DNA of 64,000 nt, from NCBI RefSeq assembly GCF_000422405.1, contig NZ_KE383825.1, forward strand, positions 1,090-65,089, written 5' to 3'. Below the pieces are notes generated by a model that was given only the letters and a program-made list of their open reading frames with translations, was not told the origin of the DNA and did not search any database. Below, in pieces: positions 56,423-64,000 of the stretch (positions are counted from its first letter, which is position 1; each line of letters opens with the position of its first letter). This stretch comes from Microbacterium luticocti DSM 19459. Lineage in GTDB: Bacteria > Actinomycetota > Actinomycetes > Actinomycetales > Microbacteriaceae. Position numbers and translations under genes: made by a program.

Positions 56423-56617
56423 TCAGGCCGCGGCGCCCAGCGCCTCCACACAGAGAGCGATGATGCGCTCCAGCCGGTGCGACAGGTGCCGCTGCGCCGG
56501 GTGCGCGAGATAGACCCCGACGCCGTCTTCGAGGTCCTCGGCGAGGGGCCGCGACACTACGGTGAGCCCGTCGTACGTGACATCCATCGCGGGCCGCTGC
56601 ATGAGCACCGAGACCTC
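56423..56617 (-). pseudogene. C-terminal fragment of a regulator, possibly LysR type
   Basis: About 64 codons ending YDGLTVVSRPLAEDLEDGVG, VYLAHPAQRHLSHRLERII and a stop. The GLTVV...PL....VGVYLAH...R.L pattern resembles the end of a LysR ligand-binding domain. The frame upstream runs straight into a palindromic repeat (56637-56705), and no HTH or earlier domain is present. It is probably what remains after a deletion next to the repeat. The family assignment is tentative. Confidence 0.4.
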
Positions 56618-56636
56618 GTCTCGGCTCGGCCCCACG

Positions 56637-56705
56637 GGTTTGGGGCGCATCTGTGCGTTCGGGGCGCATCTGTGCACCCGTTCGCGCACGAATCCGCCCC
56701 AAACC
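56637..56705. repeat. Palindromic repeat element, copy 1
   Basis: Two direct arms, GGTTTGGGGCGCATCTGTGC (56637-56656) and GTTCGGGGCGCATCTGTGC (56657-56675), then ACCCGTTCGC and an inverted arm GCACGAATCCGCCCCAAACC (56686-56705). Same organisation as the copies at 62663 and 63857. This copy is the most diverged. It lies in the 550-bp gene-free stretch between add and the dipeptide importer. Confidence 0.85.
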
Positions 56706-56718
56706 GAGCCGGCCCGCC

Positions 56719-56920
56719 GGCGGATGACGGTGTGTGTCGGCTGATCCGGGTGCCGGACGGCAGTTCGTGTCGGCCGGCCCGGGGTGCCGGACGGCGGTTC
56801 GTGTCAGTCGATCCGGGCGGCGGATGACGGTGTGCGTCGGCCGATCCGGGGCGGTGGATGTCGGCCCGTGTCGGCCGATCCGGGCGGCAGATGACGGTGC
56901 GTGTCGACCGATTCCGGGAA
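56719..56920. repeat. Degenerate tandem repeat, about six units of 31-36 bp
   Basis: Units share the frame GTGTCGGCCGATCCGGGCGG, with a variable CGGATGACGGT or CGGACGGCGGTTC part. The array ends directly at a TACGCT -10 candidate (56921-56926) for the importer operon, so repeat number could affect promoter activity. Confidence 0.7.
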
Positions 56921-56970
56921 TACGCTGAGCGGGTGGCACGCTGGCCTTTACCGACGACACAAGGAGCCCC

Positions 56971-58626
56971 ATGAGACGACACGTGGTGGCGGCCGTATCC
57001 CTGGCCGCAGTGACCGCCCTCGCCCTGACCGCCTGCTCGGGCGGCGGAGGCGCGGCCAAGACCGCCGAGAAGGGCGGGACGCTGACGATCCTGACCTCGG
57101 CGACCCAGATCGACCTGGATCCGGCGAAGAGCCAGAACCTCGCGATCACCACGCTCGGCCTCATCGAGCGTCGCCTGACCACGTGGGACATCCAGCCCGG
57201 CCAGCCCGCCAAGGTCGTGCCCGATCTGGCCACCGACACCGGGACGGCCACCGACGACGGCAAGACCTGGACGTACACGCTCAAGGACGGGCTGAAGTTC
57301 GCCGACGGCACCCCGATCACCTCGAAGGACATCAAGTACGGCATCGAGCGCTCGTTCGCGCCCGAGCTGTCGGGCGGCCTCGGCTACCACAAGTCGCTGC
57401 TGATCGGTGGTGAGGCGTACAAGGGCCCGTTCACCGGTGGCGATCTCGCCTCGATCGAGACCCCCGACGACAAGACCATCGTGTTCCACCTGAACGCACC
57501 GTACGGCGACTGGCCCTGGATCGCCTCGATGCCCGCGTTCGCCCCGGTGCCCAAGGCCAAGGACGACCCCAAGACGTACGGCCAGAACCCGGTTGCGACC
57601 GGCCCCTACCAGGTCAAGTCCAACAAGCAGGGCACAGCACTGGAGCTGGAACGCAACCCGAACTGGAGCAAGGCGACCGACCCGGTGCGCACCGCCGGCC
57701 CTGACACGATCGTGTTCAAAGAGAGCCAGGACCCCTCGACCAGCACGCAGACGCTGATCAGCGACGCGGGTAGCGCGAAGGACTCGTTCCTGGCCACCTA
57801 TCTCGGTGCCGCCGAGCTGAACCTGGTGAACCGCAACCCCGACGCCAAGAAGCGTCTGGCCACCAGTGACGCCGGTCCCATCACCTACCTGGCCATGAAC
57901 ACGCAGCGCGGGGCCCTGAAGGACCTCAAGGTGCGTCAGGCGATCGAGTACGCCGTCGACCCGAAGGCGTTCATCATCGCCCAGGGCGGCAGCCAGGCCG
58001 CGATCCGGGCCACGACGCTGATCACCCCCGGCATCCCGGGCCGTGAGGAGTTCGACCTGTACCCGACCGGCGACGACGGCGACGTCGCCAAGGCCACGCA
58101 GTTGCTGGCCGAGGCCGGGCACGCCGACGACCTCAAGCTGACGCTGTGGGCGGCGAACGACGATTCGGCCCAGGCGCAGGCGCAAGCCCTCGAGCAGGGT
58201 ATCGAGCGTGCCGGCATCCAGGTCACCATCAAGCCGATGGATGTCACCACCATGTACACCGAGGCGACCGGCGACGATCCCGACTACGACCTCATCCTGG
58301 GTGGCTGGCAGCCCGACTTCCCCAGCGCGAACGGCAACATCCAGCCGCTGTTCGACTCCAGCCAGATCGGCGGGGGCGGGTACAACCTCGCCCGCTATTC
58401 GAACCCCGAGGTCGACAAGCTGATCGACCAGGCCACCGCCGCCGTCGACCAGGCCACCGCGCAGCAGCTGTGGGCGCAGGCCGACAAGCGCATCATGCAG
58501 GACGCCCCGGTGGTGCCGCTGACCTATGCCAAGCAGTCGTTCCTGCGCGGCGGCGACGTCGAGAACTTCTTCGTCGCGTCGTTCCCGGCCTATCCGAACT
58601 ATCTGACGGTCACCCTGAAACAGTGA
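56971..58626 (+). CDS. Dipeptide/oligopeptide-type binding lipoprotein
   Basis: 551 residues, SBP_bac_5 family. Lipobox ALTACSGG with Cys22. Seen: TWTYTLKDGLKFADGTPIT, DIKYGIERSFAPEL, PVATGPYQV, DLKVRQAIEYAVDPKAF and GGGYNLARYSNPEVDKLIDQ, all typical of DppA/OppA. AAGGAGCCCC precedes the ATG. It heads the importer operon; its ligand (peptide, nickel chelate or other) is unknown. Confidence 0.9.
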   Translation: MRRHVVAAVSLAAVTALALTACSGGGGAAKTAEKGGTLTILTSATQIDLDPAKSQNLAITTLGLIERRLTTWDIQPGQPAKVVPDLATDTGTATDDGKTWTYTLKDGLKFADGTPITSKDIKYGIERSFAPELSGGLGYHKSLLIGGEAYKGPFTGGDLASIETPDDKTIVFHLNAPYGDWPWIASMPAFAPVPKAKDDPKTYGQNPVATGPYQVKSNKQGTALELERNPNWSKATDPVRTAGPDTIVFKESQDPSTSTQTLISDAGSAKDSFLATYLGAAELNLVNRNPDAKKRLATSDAGPITYLAMNTQRGALKDLKVRQAIEYAVDPKAFIIAQGGSQAAIRATTLITPGIPGREEFDLYPTGDDGDVAKATQLLAEAGHADDLKLTLWAANDDSAQAQAQALEQGIERAGIQVTIKPMDVTTMYTEATGDDPDYDLILGGWQPDFPSANGNIQPLFDSSQIGGGGYNLARYSNPEVDKLIDQATAAVDQATAQQLWAQADKRIMQDAPVVPLTYAKQSFLRGGDVENFFVASFPAYPNYLTVTLKQ

Positions 58627-60674
58627 CCGCCGGCGCTGAACCGGTGCTGTCGGCGGATGCGGTGCGCATCGCCTTCGCCGACAGCACCGACACCGAACCC
58701 CGAACCGTCGTCGACGGGGTGGGGTTCGACCTGTACCCCGGACGCGTGCTCGCCCTGGTCGGCGAATCCGGCTCGGGTAAATCGGTCACCGCCATGTCGG
58801 TGCTCGGGCTGCTACCCGCGAACGCCCGCGTGGGCGGCAGCATCCGCCTGCAGCGACAGCAGCTGGTCGGCGCCTCGCCCGCGACGCTGCGTGCGGTGCG
58901 CGGCGGCCGCATCGGCACGATCTTCCAAGAGCCGATGACCGCGTTCGACCCGGTGTACACGATCGGCTGGCAGATCGCCGAGGCACTGGGCGCGCATCGA
59001 CGGATGCCACGGCCCGCAGTCCGCGAACGGGTGCACGAACTGCTGGCCTCGGTGGGCGTGCGCGATGTCGCCCGGGTCGCCGCCGCCCACCCGCACGAGC
59101 TGTCGGGCGGGCAGCTGCAGCGCGCGATGATCGCGATGGCGATCTCGTGCGACCCGGCCGTGCTCATCGCCGATGAGCCCACGACGGCTCTGGATGTCAC
59201 CGTGCAGGCCGGCATCCTCGAACTCATCCGGCGGCTGCGCGACGAACGCGACGTCGCCGTGCTGCTGATCACCCACGACATGGGCGTGGTCGCCGACATC
59301 GCCGACGACGTCGTGGTCATGCGCGCAGGCTCGGTCGTCGAGCGTGCCGACGTGCGCACCCTGTTCGCCGCGCCGCAGGCTGAGTACACGCGCACGCTGC
59401 TGAACGCCGTACCGCGCCTGGACCGGCCCGCACAGGCCGGCTCGGCCGATGCCACCGCGGCCGCGGCCGGGGAGCCGGCCGGTCGGCCGGCGCCGGCCGA
59501 GGGTGCGGATAGGCCCGCACCGGCCGAGGGAGCCGGCCGGCCCGCACCGGCCGAGGACGCTGGCCTGCCTCCACTGGGCCAGAGAGCCGGGCGGTCTGCA
59601 CCGGCCGAGGGAGCCGGTCGGCCTGCACCGGGCCAGGGAGCCGGTCGGCCTGCACCGGGTCAGGGAGCCGGGCGGTCTGCATCCGGTCAGGGAGCCGGCC
59701 GGCCTGCACCGGCCGAGGACGCCGGCCAGTCCGCACCGGCGGTTGCCATCGGCTCGTCGGAGCCGACTCATCCCAGCCTGCCCGCGCCGGCCGCCACCGG
59801 CGCCGACGAAGCCGCCCGGGCCGAGGCATCCACACCCGAACCCGTGGTGACCGTGCAGGACGTGTCGATCGTCTACGGCGGATCCGGCTGGGGACGCCGC
59901 CCGGTGCACGCCGTGCAGGACGCGAGCTTCACCATCGCGCCCGGCCGCACCTTCGGCCTGGTGGGGGAGTCGGGGTCGGGCAAGTCCACGCTCGGCAAGG
60001 CACTCGCGGGCCTGGTGCCGGTGGCCACCGGCTCGGTGCGGGTCGACGGCGTCGACCTGGCCGTGGCATCCCGTCGCATGCTGCGCGAGGTGCGCAGCGG
60101 CATCGGATACGTGTTCCAGGATCCGGCGTCGTCGCTGAACCCGCGCGGCACGGTCGGCCGGGCGATCGCCGAGCCGCTGCGCCTGCACGGCGACATGGAT
60201 GCCTCGGGCCGACGCGCGCGCGTCGCCGAACTGCTCGACGCGGTCGCGCTGCCGGCCTCGTATGCGGAGCGGTACCCGCACGAGCTGTCGGGCGGTCAGC
60301 GGCAGCGGGTCGCGATCGCGCGCGCCGTCGCGTTGCATCCGGTACTGCTGATCGCCGACGAGCCCACCAGCGCGTTGGACGTGTCGGTGCAGGCCCAGGT
60401 GCTCGAGCTGTTCGTGCGGCTGCAGCACGAGTTCGGATTCGCGTCGCTGTTCGTCAGCCACGACCTCGCGGTCGTGCAGGAGGTCGCGCACGAGGTGGCG
60501 GTGATGGAACGCGGGCGCATCGTCGAGGCGGGGCCGGCGCGGCGCCTGCTCACCGATCCGGCCGAGCCGTACACGCGGCGGCTGCTGGCGGCCGCCCCGG
60601 TGGCCGACCCCGTCGCGCAGGCCGAGCGCCGCGAGGCGTGGCTGCGTCTGACCGGCGGGGAGGCGGTGGCATGA
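58623..60674 (+). CDS. Dipeptide-type ABC importer, fused DppD-DppF ATPase
   Basis: 683 residues. Two full ATPase domains: the first with GESGSGKSVTAMSVLG, SGGQLQRAMIAMAI and LIADEPTTALDVT; the second with GESGSGKSTLGKAL, SGGQRQRVAIARAV and LIADEPTSALDVS. The linker (about residues 280-395) contains nine or ten nine-residue repeats of the GAGRPAPAE/GAGRPAPGQ type, unusual for this family. The GTG start overlaps the lipoprotein stop (GTGA). Confidence 0.9.
   Translation: MTAGAEPVLSADAVRIAFADSTDTEPRTVVDGVGFDLYPGRVLALVGESGSGKSVTAMSVLGLLPANARVGGSIRLQRQQLVGASPATLRAVRGGRIGTIFQEPMTAFDPVYTIGWQIAEALGAHRRMPRPAVRERVHELLASVGVRDVARVAAAHPHELSGGQLQRAMIAMAISCDPAVLIADEPTTALDVTVQAGILELIRRLRDERDVAVLLITHDMGVVADIADDVVVMRAGSVVERADVRTLFAAPQAEYTRTLLNAVPRLDRPAQAGSADATAAAAGEPAGRPAPAEGADRPAPAEGAGRPAPAEDAGLPPLGQRAGRSAPAEGAGRPAPGQGAGRPAPGQGAGRSASGQGAGRPAPAEDAGQSAPAVAIGSSEPTHPSLPAPAATGADEAARAEASTPEPVVTVQDVSIVYGGSGWGRRPVHAVQDASFTIAPGRTFGLVGESGSGKSTLGKALAGLVPVATGSVRVDGVDLAVASRRMLREVRSGIGYVFQDPASSLNPRGTVGRAIAEPLRLHGDMDASGRRARVAELLDAVALPASYAERYPHELSGGQRQRVAIARAVALHPVLLIADEPTSALDVSVQAQVLELFVRLQHEFGFASLFVSHDLAVVQEVAHEVAVMERGRIVEAGPARRLLTDPAEPYTRRLLAAAPVADPVAQAERREAWLRLTGGEAVA
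59475..59740. repeat. 27-bp tandem repeats in the ATPase linker
   Basis: About nine units, each with GGCCGGCCTGCACCGG-like cores followed by GCCGAGGGA or GGTCAGGGA. They encode GAGRPAPAE-type nonapeptides and keep frame. The middle units are nearly identical, suggesting slippage or recombination. Confidence 0.85.
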
Positions 60675-61606
60675 CCGTCGCGAACACGGTCGAAGGCACC
60701 GGCATCCCCTCTCGTCGCACCGGGTTCCGGCACGTGCTGGTGTCGGTGCTGCGCGACCCGTGGGCGTGCACCGGCGCCGTCGTGATCGTCGTGTTCGTGC
60801 TGGCGGCGGTGTGCGCGCCGCTGTTGACCGCGATCACCGGGCAGAACCCGTACACCTACCACCTCGACCTGCTCGACGACTCGGGCGCGCCGCTCGGGTT
60901 CGGCGGCGGCATCAGCGCCACGCACTGGTTCGGGGTCGAGCCGCTGACCGGCCGTGACCTGTTCTCGATCGTGGTGTACGGCGCGCGCATCTCGCTGCTG
61001 GTGGGCATCAGCGCCACGGTCCTGTCGGTGCTGACCGGGGTGCTGGTGGGGCTGACCACCGGGTTCTTCGGCGGCTGGTACGACAAGCTGGCCGGCCGGG
61101 TGGTGGACGTGATGTTCGGTTTTCCGGTGCTGGTGTTCATGATCGCGCTCACCGCGATCGTGCCCACCGCCTTCCCGAGGCCGTTGTTCATGATCCTCGT
61201 GATCGGGTTCTTCGGATGGCCCGGCATCTCACGCGTCGTGCGCGGGCAGGTGCTGTCACTGCGCGAACGGGCGTTCGTGACGGCATCCACCGCCATGGGG
61301 GCGGGCGGATGGCGCGTGGCGTTCACGCAGGTGCTGCCGAACGTGTCGGCCACGATCATCGTGTACACGACGATCCTGGTGCCGTCGATGATCGGTTTCG
61401 AGGCGGCGCTGTCGTTCTTGGGCGTGGGGGTGCCGCCGCCGACGCCCAGCTGGGGTCGGACGATCGGTGAGGCCGTGGGATGGGTGCAGGTCAGCCCGAT
61501 GTACCTGGTGTTCCCCGGCGCGGCGCTGTTCTTGATCACACTGGCGTTCAACGTGCTCGGCGACGGGCTGCGCGACGCGCTCGACCCGCGGGGAGGCCGC
61601 CCGTGA
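60671..61606 (+). CDS. Dipeptide-type importer permease, DppC-like
   Basis: 311 residues. An N-terminal helix (WACTGAVVIVVFVLAAVCAP), a periplasmic loop with HWFGVEPLTGRDLFSIVVYG, then five helices. The ATPase-contact EAA loop is FVTASTAMGAGGWRVAFTQV, and LPNVSATIIVYTTILVPSMI follows. Order here is C before B, reversed from the common dppBC order. Overlaps both neighbours by four bases. Confidence 0.9.
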   Translation: MTVANTVEGTGIPSRRTGFRHVLVSVLRDPWACTGAVVIVVFVLAAVCAPLLTAITGQNPYTYHLDLLDDSGAPLGFGGGISATHWFGVEPLTGRDLFSIVVYGARISLLVGISATVLSVLTGVLVGLTTGFFGGWYDKLAGRVVDVMFGFPVLVFMIALTAIVPTAFPRPLFMILVIGFFGWPGISRVVRGQVLSLRERAFVTASTAMGAGGWRVAFTQVLPNVSATIIVYTTILVPSMIGFEAALSFLGVGVPPPTPSWGRTIGEAVGWVQVSPMYLVFPGAALFLITLAFNVLGDGLRDALDPRGGRP

Positions 61607-62595
61607 CCCGGTTCGTGATCCAGCGTGTGATCGGGATGCTGGTGGTGCTGCTGGTGGTCGCCGTCGTCTCGTTCGCGGTGTTCTACCTGCTGCCGGCCAA
61701 CCCCGCACAGCTCAGCTGCGGCAAGCCGTGCACGCCCGAGAACCTCCAGCGGGCCAAGGAGTTCATGGGCACGAACCTGCCGTGGTGGCAGCAGTTGGGC
61801 GCGTTCCTGTGGGGGATCGTCGCCGGGCGCACCTTCGGAGACGGGGATGCCGCCGTCTCGTGCGCGGCGCCCTGCTTCGGCTACTCGTTCCAGCAGAACG
61901 CCTCGGTCACCGAGCTGATCGCGTCGCGGTTCCCGGTGTCGGCCTCGATCGCCGTGGGCGCGGCCGTGCTGTGGCTGATCCTCGGCGTGGCCGGCGGGGT
62001 GGTCTCGGCGTTGCGGCGCGGCACCTGGATCGACCGCAGCGTGATGACCCTGTCGATCGCGGGCGTGTCGGCGCCCAGCTACCTGGTCGGGCTGCTGGCG
62101 ATCCTGCTGTTCGGGTTCACCCTGCAATGGCTGCCCACCGGCGGGTACGTGCCGCTGAGCGAAGACCCGGCGCAGTGGTTGCTGCACCTGGTGCTGCCGT
62201 GGTGCACGCTCGCGTTCATCAGCGCGGCGATCTACGCCCGCCTCACCCGCGGCGAGATGATCGAATCGATGGGGCAGGACTACATCCGTACCGCCCGGGC
62301 CAAGGGGCTCGGCGAGCCGCGCGTGGTGGTCCGGCACGGACTTCGCAACGCGATCATCCCCGTCGTGACGATCTTCGGACTCGACCTCGGGGCGCTGCTG
62401 GGCGGGACCGTGATCGCCGAGAAGGTGTTCTCGATGCAAGGACTGGGCGCGATGCTGATCGACGCCGTGCACACCCTCGACCTCCAGCTGGTCGTGGGGT
62501 TCACCCTGTTCTCGGCGTTCTTGATCGTCGTGGCCAACTTCATCGTCGACCTGCTGTACGGCTTCGTCGACCCCCGGGTCAAAGCCGGCGCCTGA
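61603..62595 (+). CDS. Dipeptide-type importer permease, DppB-like
   Basis: 330 residues, six helices. RFVIQRVIGMLVVLLVVAVV at the N-terminus, LPTGGYVPLSEDPAQWLLHL before the channel domain, and the EAA loop YIRTARAKGLGEPRVVVRHG. It has a larger than usual periplasmic loop with Cys residues (SCGKPCTPEN, SCAAPCFGYSF), which could form disulfides. GTG start overlapping dppC. Last gene of the operon. Confidence 0.9.
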   Translation: MTRFVIQRVIGMLVVLLVVAVVSFAVFYLLPANPAQLSCGKPCTPENLQRAKEFMGTNLPWWQQLGAFLWGIVAGRTFGDGDAAVSCAAPCFGYSFQQNASVTELIASRFPVSASIAVGAAVLWLILGVAGGVVSALRRGTWIDRSVMTLSIAGVSAPSYLVGLLAILLFGFTLQWLPTGGYVPLSEDPAQWLLHLVLPWCTLAFISAAIYARLTRGEMIESMGQDYIRTARAKGLGEPRVVVRHGLRNAIIPVVTIFGLDLGALLGGTVIAEKVFSMQGLGAMLIDAVHTLDLQLVVGFTLFSAFLIVVANFIVDLLYGFVDPRVKAGA

Positions 62596-62626
62596 CCCGT
62601 CAGGCCCGGGTGGCGCCTCCGCCTCT

Positions 62627-62654
62627 CCCCGTCCCCGTCCCCGTCCCCCTCCCC
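62627..62654 (-). other. C4-run tract, strong G-quadruplex motif on the minus strand
   Basis: Five runs of four or five C (62627-62630, 62633-62636, 62639-62642, 62645-62649, 62651-62654) separated by GT, GT, GT and T. The complementary strand has G4 runs with one- or two-base loops, the ideal quadruplex pattern. It lies 31 bases after the dppB stop and eight before a palindromic repeat, so it may help end transcription. Confidence 0.6.
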
Positions 62655-62662
62655 GCTTTCCG

Positions 62663-62731
62663 GGTTTGGGGCGCATTTGTGCGTTTGGGGCGGATTTGTG
62701 CAGCCGAAACCGCACAAATCCGCCCCAAACC
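62663..62731. repeat. Palindromic repeat element, copy 2
   Basis: Direct arms GGTTTGGGGCGCATTTGTGC (62663-62682) and GTTTGGGGCGGATTTGTGC (62683-62701), spacer AGCCGAAACC, inverted arm GCACAAATCCGCCCCAAACC (62712-62731). The inverted arm is the exact complement of the second arm (GGATTTGTGC). Together with copy 3 it flanks the AbiEi-like gene in the same orientation. Confidence 0.9.
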
Positions 62732-62844
62732 GAGGCGATGACCCCTGCCCATCGACGCCTCCACAGGCCCGACCAGGCCGCGAGTTGTCCACGGATCCGG
62801 GTAGACCCCCGCGGCGGTCCCGGCGACTGCGGGACGCTGTCGGC

Positions 62845-63807
62845 ATGGCCGTTCCACAGATTCTGCGCCGCGAACAGATCGGTCCCGTGCGCGCACGGCG
62901 AGGCAGCTTCCGCGCCGCAGCGGCGGGGCCGGTGCTCGTGCGGCTGCGGCCAGGTGCGTTCACGACCGCGGACGAGTGGGCGAACGCGACGCCCGAGGAG
63001 CGCGTCATCACGCGTGCGCGGGCGCTGCAGGCGGCGACGACGGGCGGCGAACCGATCTTCTCGCACGAGACCGCAGCAGCCCTGCACGGCCTGCCGCTGT
63101 ATCGCGCCGACCGAGAGCGCGTGCATGTCATCGTGGCGGATGCCCGTCCCGGGTCGGCGCTCGGAACGGTGCGCCACCGTGGCGAGCTGCGGTCGGGGGA
63201 TGTCGTGCGCGTGCGCGGGCTGTTGTGCACCTCACTGGAGAGGACCGTCGCCGATGTCGCCCGCACGGGCACGTTCGAGCAGGCCGTGGTCGTCGCCGAT
63301 GCGGCGCTTCGGCGACAGAGCGTGCCGCGGAACGGTGTCTACCTCGTCGACCGGGCTGAGGAGTTCCGCGCGGGCGCACGCGAGATCGCGCACCGCTCCG
63401 CGCAGGGCGTCCGCCGTGCGGACCGGGTTCTCGCGTTCGCTGACGGTCGCGCGCAGCTTCCCGGAGAGAGCATCAGCCGCATCCGCCTGGTCGAACTCGG
63501 GTTCGGTCGCATCCGTCTTCAGGTCCGCGTCGACGGCCCTCACGGCGGTGTCTATTGGGTCGACTTCGCGCTTGACGACCCGGGTGTGGAGAGCCTCGGG
63601 GAGTTCGACGGGGCGATCAAGTACGTGGACGGCCGCCTCCTGGCCGGGCGCTCGGCGCTCGAGGCGTTCGATCAGGAGAAGCAGCGCGAGGACTGGATCC
63701 GCGGCCGCACGCAACGGCGCCTCGCGCGATGGGGGTGGCCGCACATCGACAGCGCGGACCTGCTCGGCCGGCGCCTCGCGGCCTTCGGCATCGTGCCGCC
63801 GGCGTGA
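62845..63807 (+). CDS. AbiEi-like protein with nuclease-fold C-terminus
   Basis: 320 residues. The N-terminal 60 residues resemble the winged-helix of AbiEi-type antitoxins; the middle has TGGEPIFSHETAAALHGLPL and LLCTSLERTVADVART, frequent in actinobacterial proteins of this group. The C-terminal part (GESISRIRLVELGF, YWVDFALDDPGVESLGEFDG, IKYVDG) has the D...E.D..IKY spacing of DUF559/Vsr-like PD-(D/E)XK nucleases. No AbiEii toxin is adjacent. The ATG at 62845 has GACGCT six bases upstream. It is flanked by palindromic repeats. A defence or regulatory role is inferred. Confidence 0.7.
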   Translation: MAVPQILRREQIGPVRARRGSFRAAAAGPVLVRLRPGAFTTADEWANATPEERVITRARALQAATTGGEPIFSHETAAALHGLPLYRADRERVHVIVADARPGSALGTVRHRGELRSGDVVRVRGLLCTSLERTVADVARTGTFEQAVVVADAALRRQSVPRNGVYLVDRAEEFRAGAREIAHRSAQGVRRADRVLAFADGRAQLPGESISRIRLVELGFGRIRLQVRVDGPHGGVYWVDFALDDPGVESLGEFDGAIKYVDGRLLAGRSALEAFDQEKQREDWIRGRTQRRLARWGWPHIDSADLLGRRLAAFGIVPPA

Positions 63808-63856
63808 GTGGAACCGACAGGGCGGATGCCACGACCAGCCGTTCCCGGAGAGCAGC

Positions 63857-63925
63857 GGTTTGGGGCGCATTTGTGCGTTTGGGGCGGATCTGTGCAGCCG
63901 TTCCCGCACAAATGCGCCCCAAACC
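63857..63925. repeat. Palindromic repeat element, copy 3
   Basis: Direct arms GGTTTGGGGCGCATTTGTGC (63857-63876) and GTTTGGGGCGGATCTGTGC (63877-63895), spacer AGCCGTTCCC, inverted arm GCACAAATGCGCCCCAAACC (63906-63925). Here the inverted arm exactly complements the first arm, unlike copy 2. Confidence 0.9.
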
Positions 63926-63931
63926 CACCGA

Positions 63932-64000
63932 GAGCCCGCCAGGCCGCCCGCGGCCAAACCCACGGAGGGAGCCCGCCAGGTCCCCGCGGCCAAACCTACG
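63932..64000. repeat. 37-bp direct repeat at the window end
   Basis: GAGCCCGCCAGGCCGCCCGC... at 63932 recurs at 63969 as GAGCCCGCCAGGTCCCCGCG..., both continuing GGCCAAACC. The second copy runs off the window, so copy number is unknown. Confidence 0.65.

Noticed and set aside
53649..57344. A 1231-codon antisense open frame across deoA and add
   Set aside because: Same reason: low-complexity translation, no motif, fully antisense to genes with clear catalytic signatures.
62845..63807. Complete AbiE toxin-antitoxin pair
   Set aside because: No nucleotidyltransferase (AbiEii) follows within the window. The gene is also close to a family found singly in many actinobacteria.

Overview
The window looks like chromosomal DNA of a high-GC actinobacterium of the family Microbacteriaceae, probably Microbacterium or a close relative. 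The reasons are the very high GC content, frequent GTG and TTG starts, dense ATGA/GTGA gene overlaps, leaderless-type promoters (TANNNT six or seven bases before a start codon), and gene order and content. The genus is inferred from family resemblance, not from a database search. I saw no rRNA, tRNA, prophage, transposase or CRISPR array.

Layout. (1) 0.1-8 kb: a minus-strand operon (RHH/HicB-type regulator, DUF4097 protein, multidrug-type ABC exporter) diverges from two ABC-2 exporter sets (ATPase plus permease; ATPase plus two permeases). Five 11-bp operator-like repeats lie in the divergent promoter. (2) 8-10 kb: an MHS-type MFS transporter and a small DUF2269-like membrane protein. (3) 10-14 kb: a complete riboflavin operon (ribD, ribE, ribBA, ribH) behind an FMN riboswitch. 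(4) 14.3-22.3 kb: glpD and glpK, then two tandem membrane-anchored metzincin-like proteases, the first overlapping glpK. (5) 22.3-25 kb: an Fpg/Nei glycosylase, a GNAT acetyltransferase and trpS. (6) 25-28.4 kb: PEP synthase and its regulatory kinase/phosphatase. (7) 28.4-30.3 kb: an FAD monooxygenase and a TetR regulator with a palindromic operator. (8) 30.4-38.3 kb: a compact cluster of a polytopic membrane protein, a sugar-nucleotide epimerase, an MTA-phosphorylase-like protein, a b-type cytochrome, a Tat-exported molybdopterin oxidoreductase, a small membrane protein, a methyltransferase, a DUF2064 protein and a GT2 glycosyltransferase. Its product is not obvious and it is my best candidate for an undescribed system. 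(9) 38.4-43 kb: a two-component system, a small coiled-coil protein, exonuclease III and a YihY/BrkB membrane protein. (10) 43-46.5 kb: sdhCDAB. (11) 46.7-56.4 kb: manC, then a nucleoside uptake and salvage block (BMP lipoprotein, ATPase, two permeases, cdd, deoA, add). (12) 56.4-64 kb: a regulator remnant, a dipeptide-type ABC importer and an AbiEi-like gene, with three copies of a palindromic repeat.

Two traits run through the window. Short in-frame tandem repeats (15, 24, 27 and 45 bp) are inserted in or appended to otherwise ordinary enzymes. The word GGATGC (reverse complement GCATCC) is strongly over-represented. Most coding calls rest on recognisable family motifs. Substrates of the transporters, proteases and cluster enzymes are inferred.
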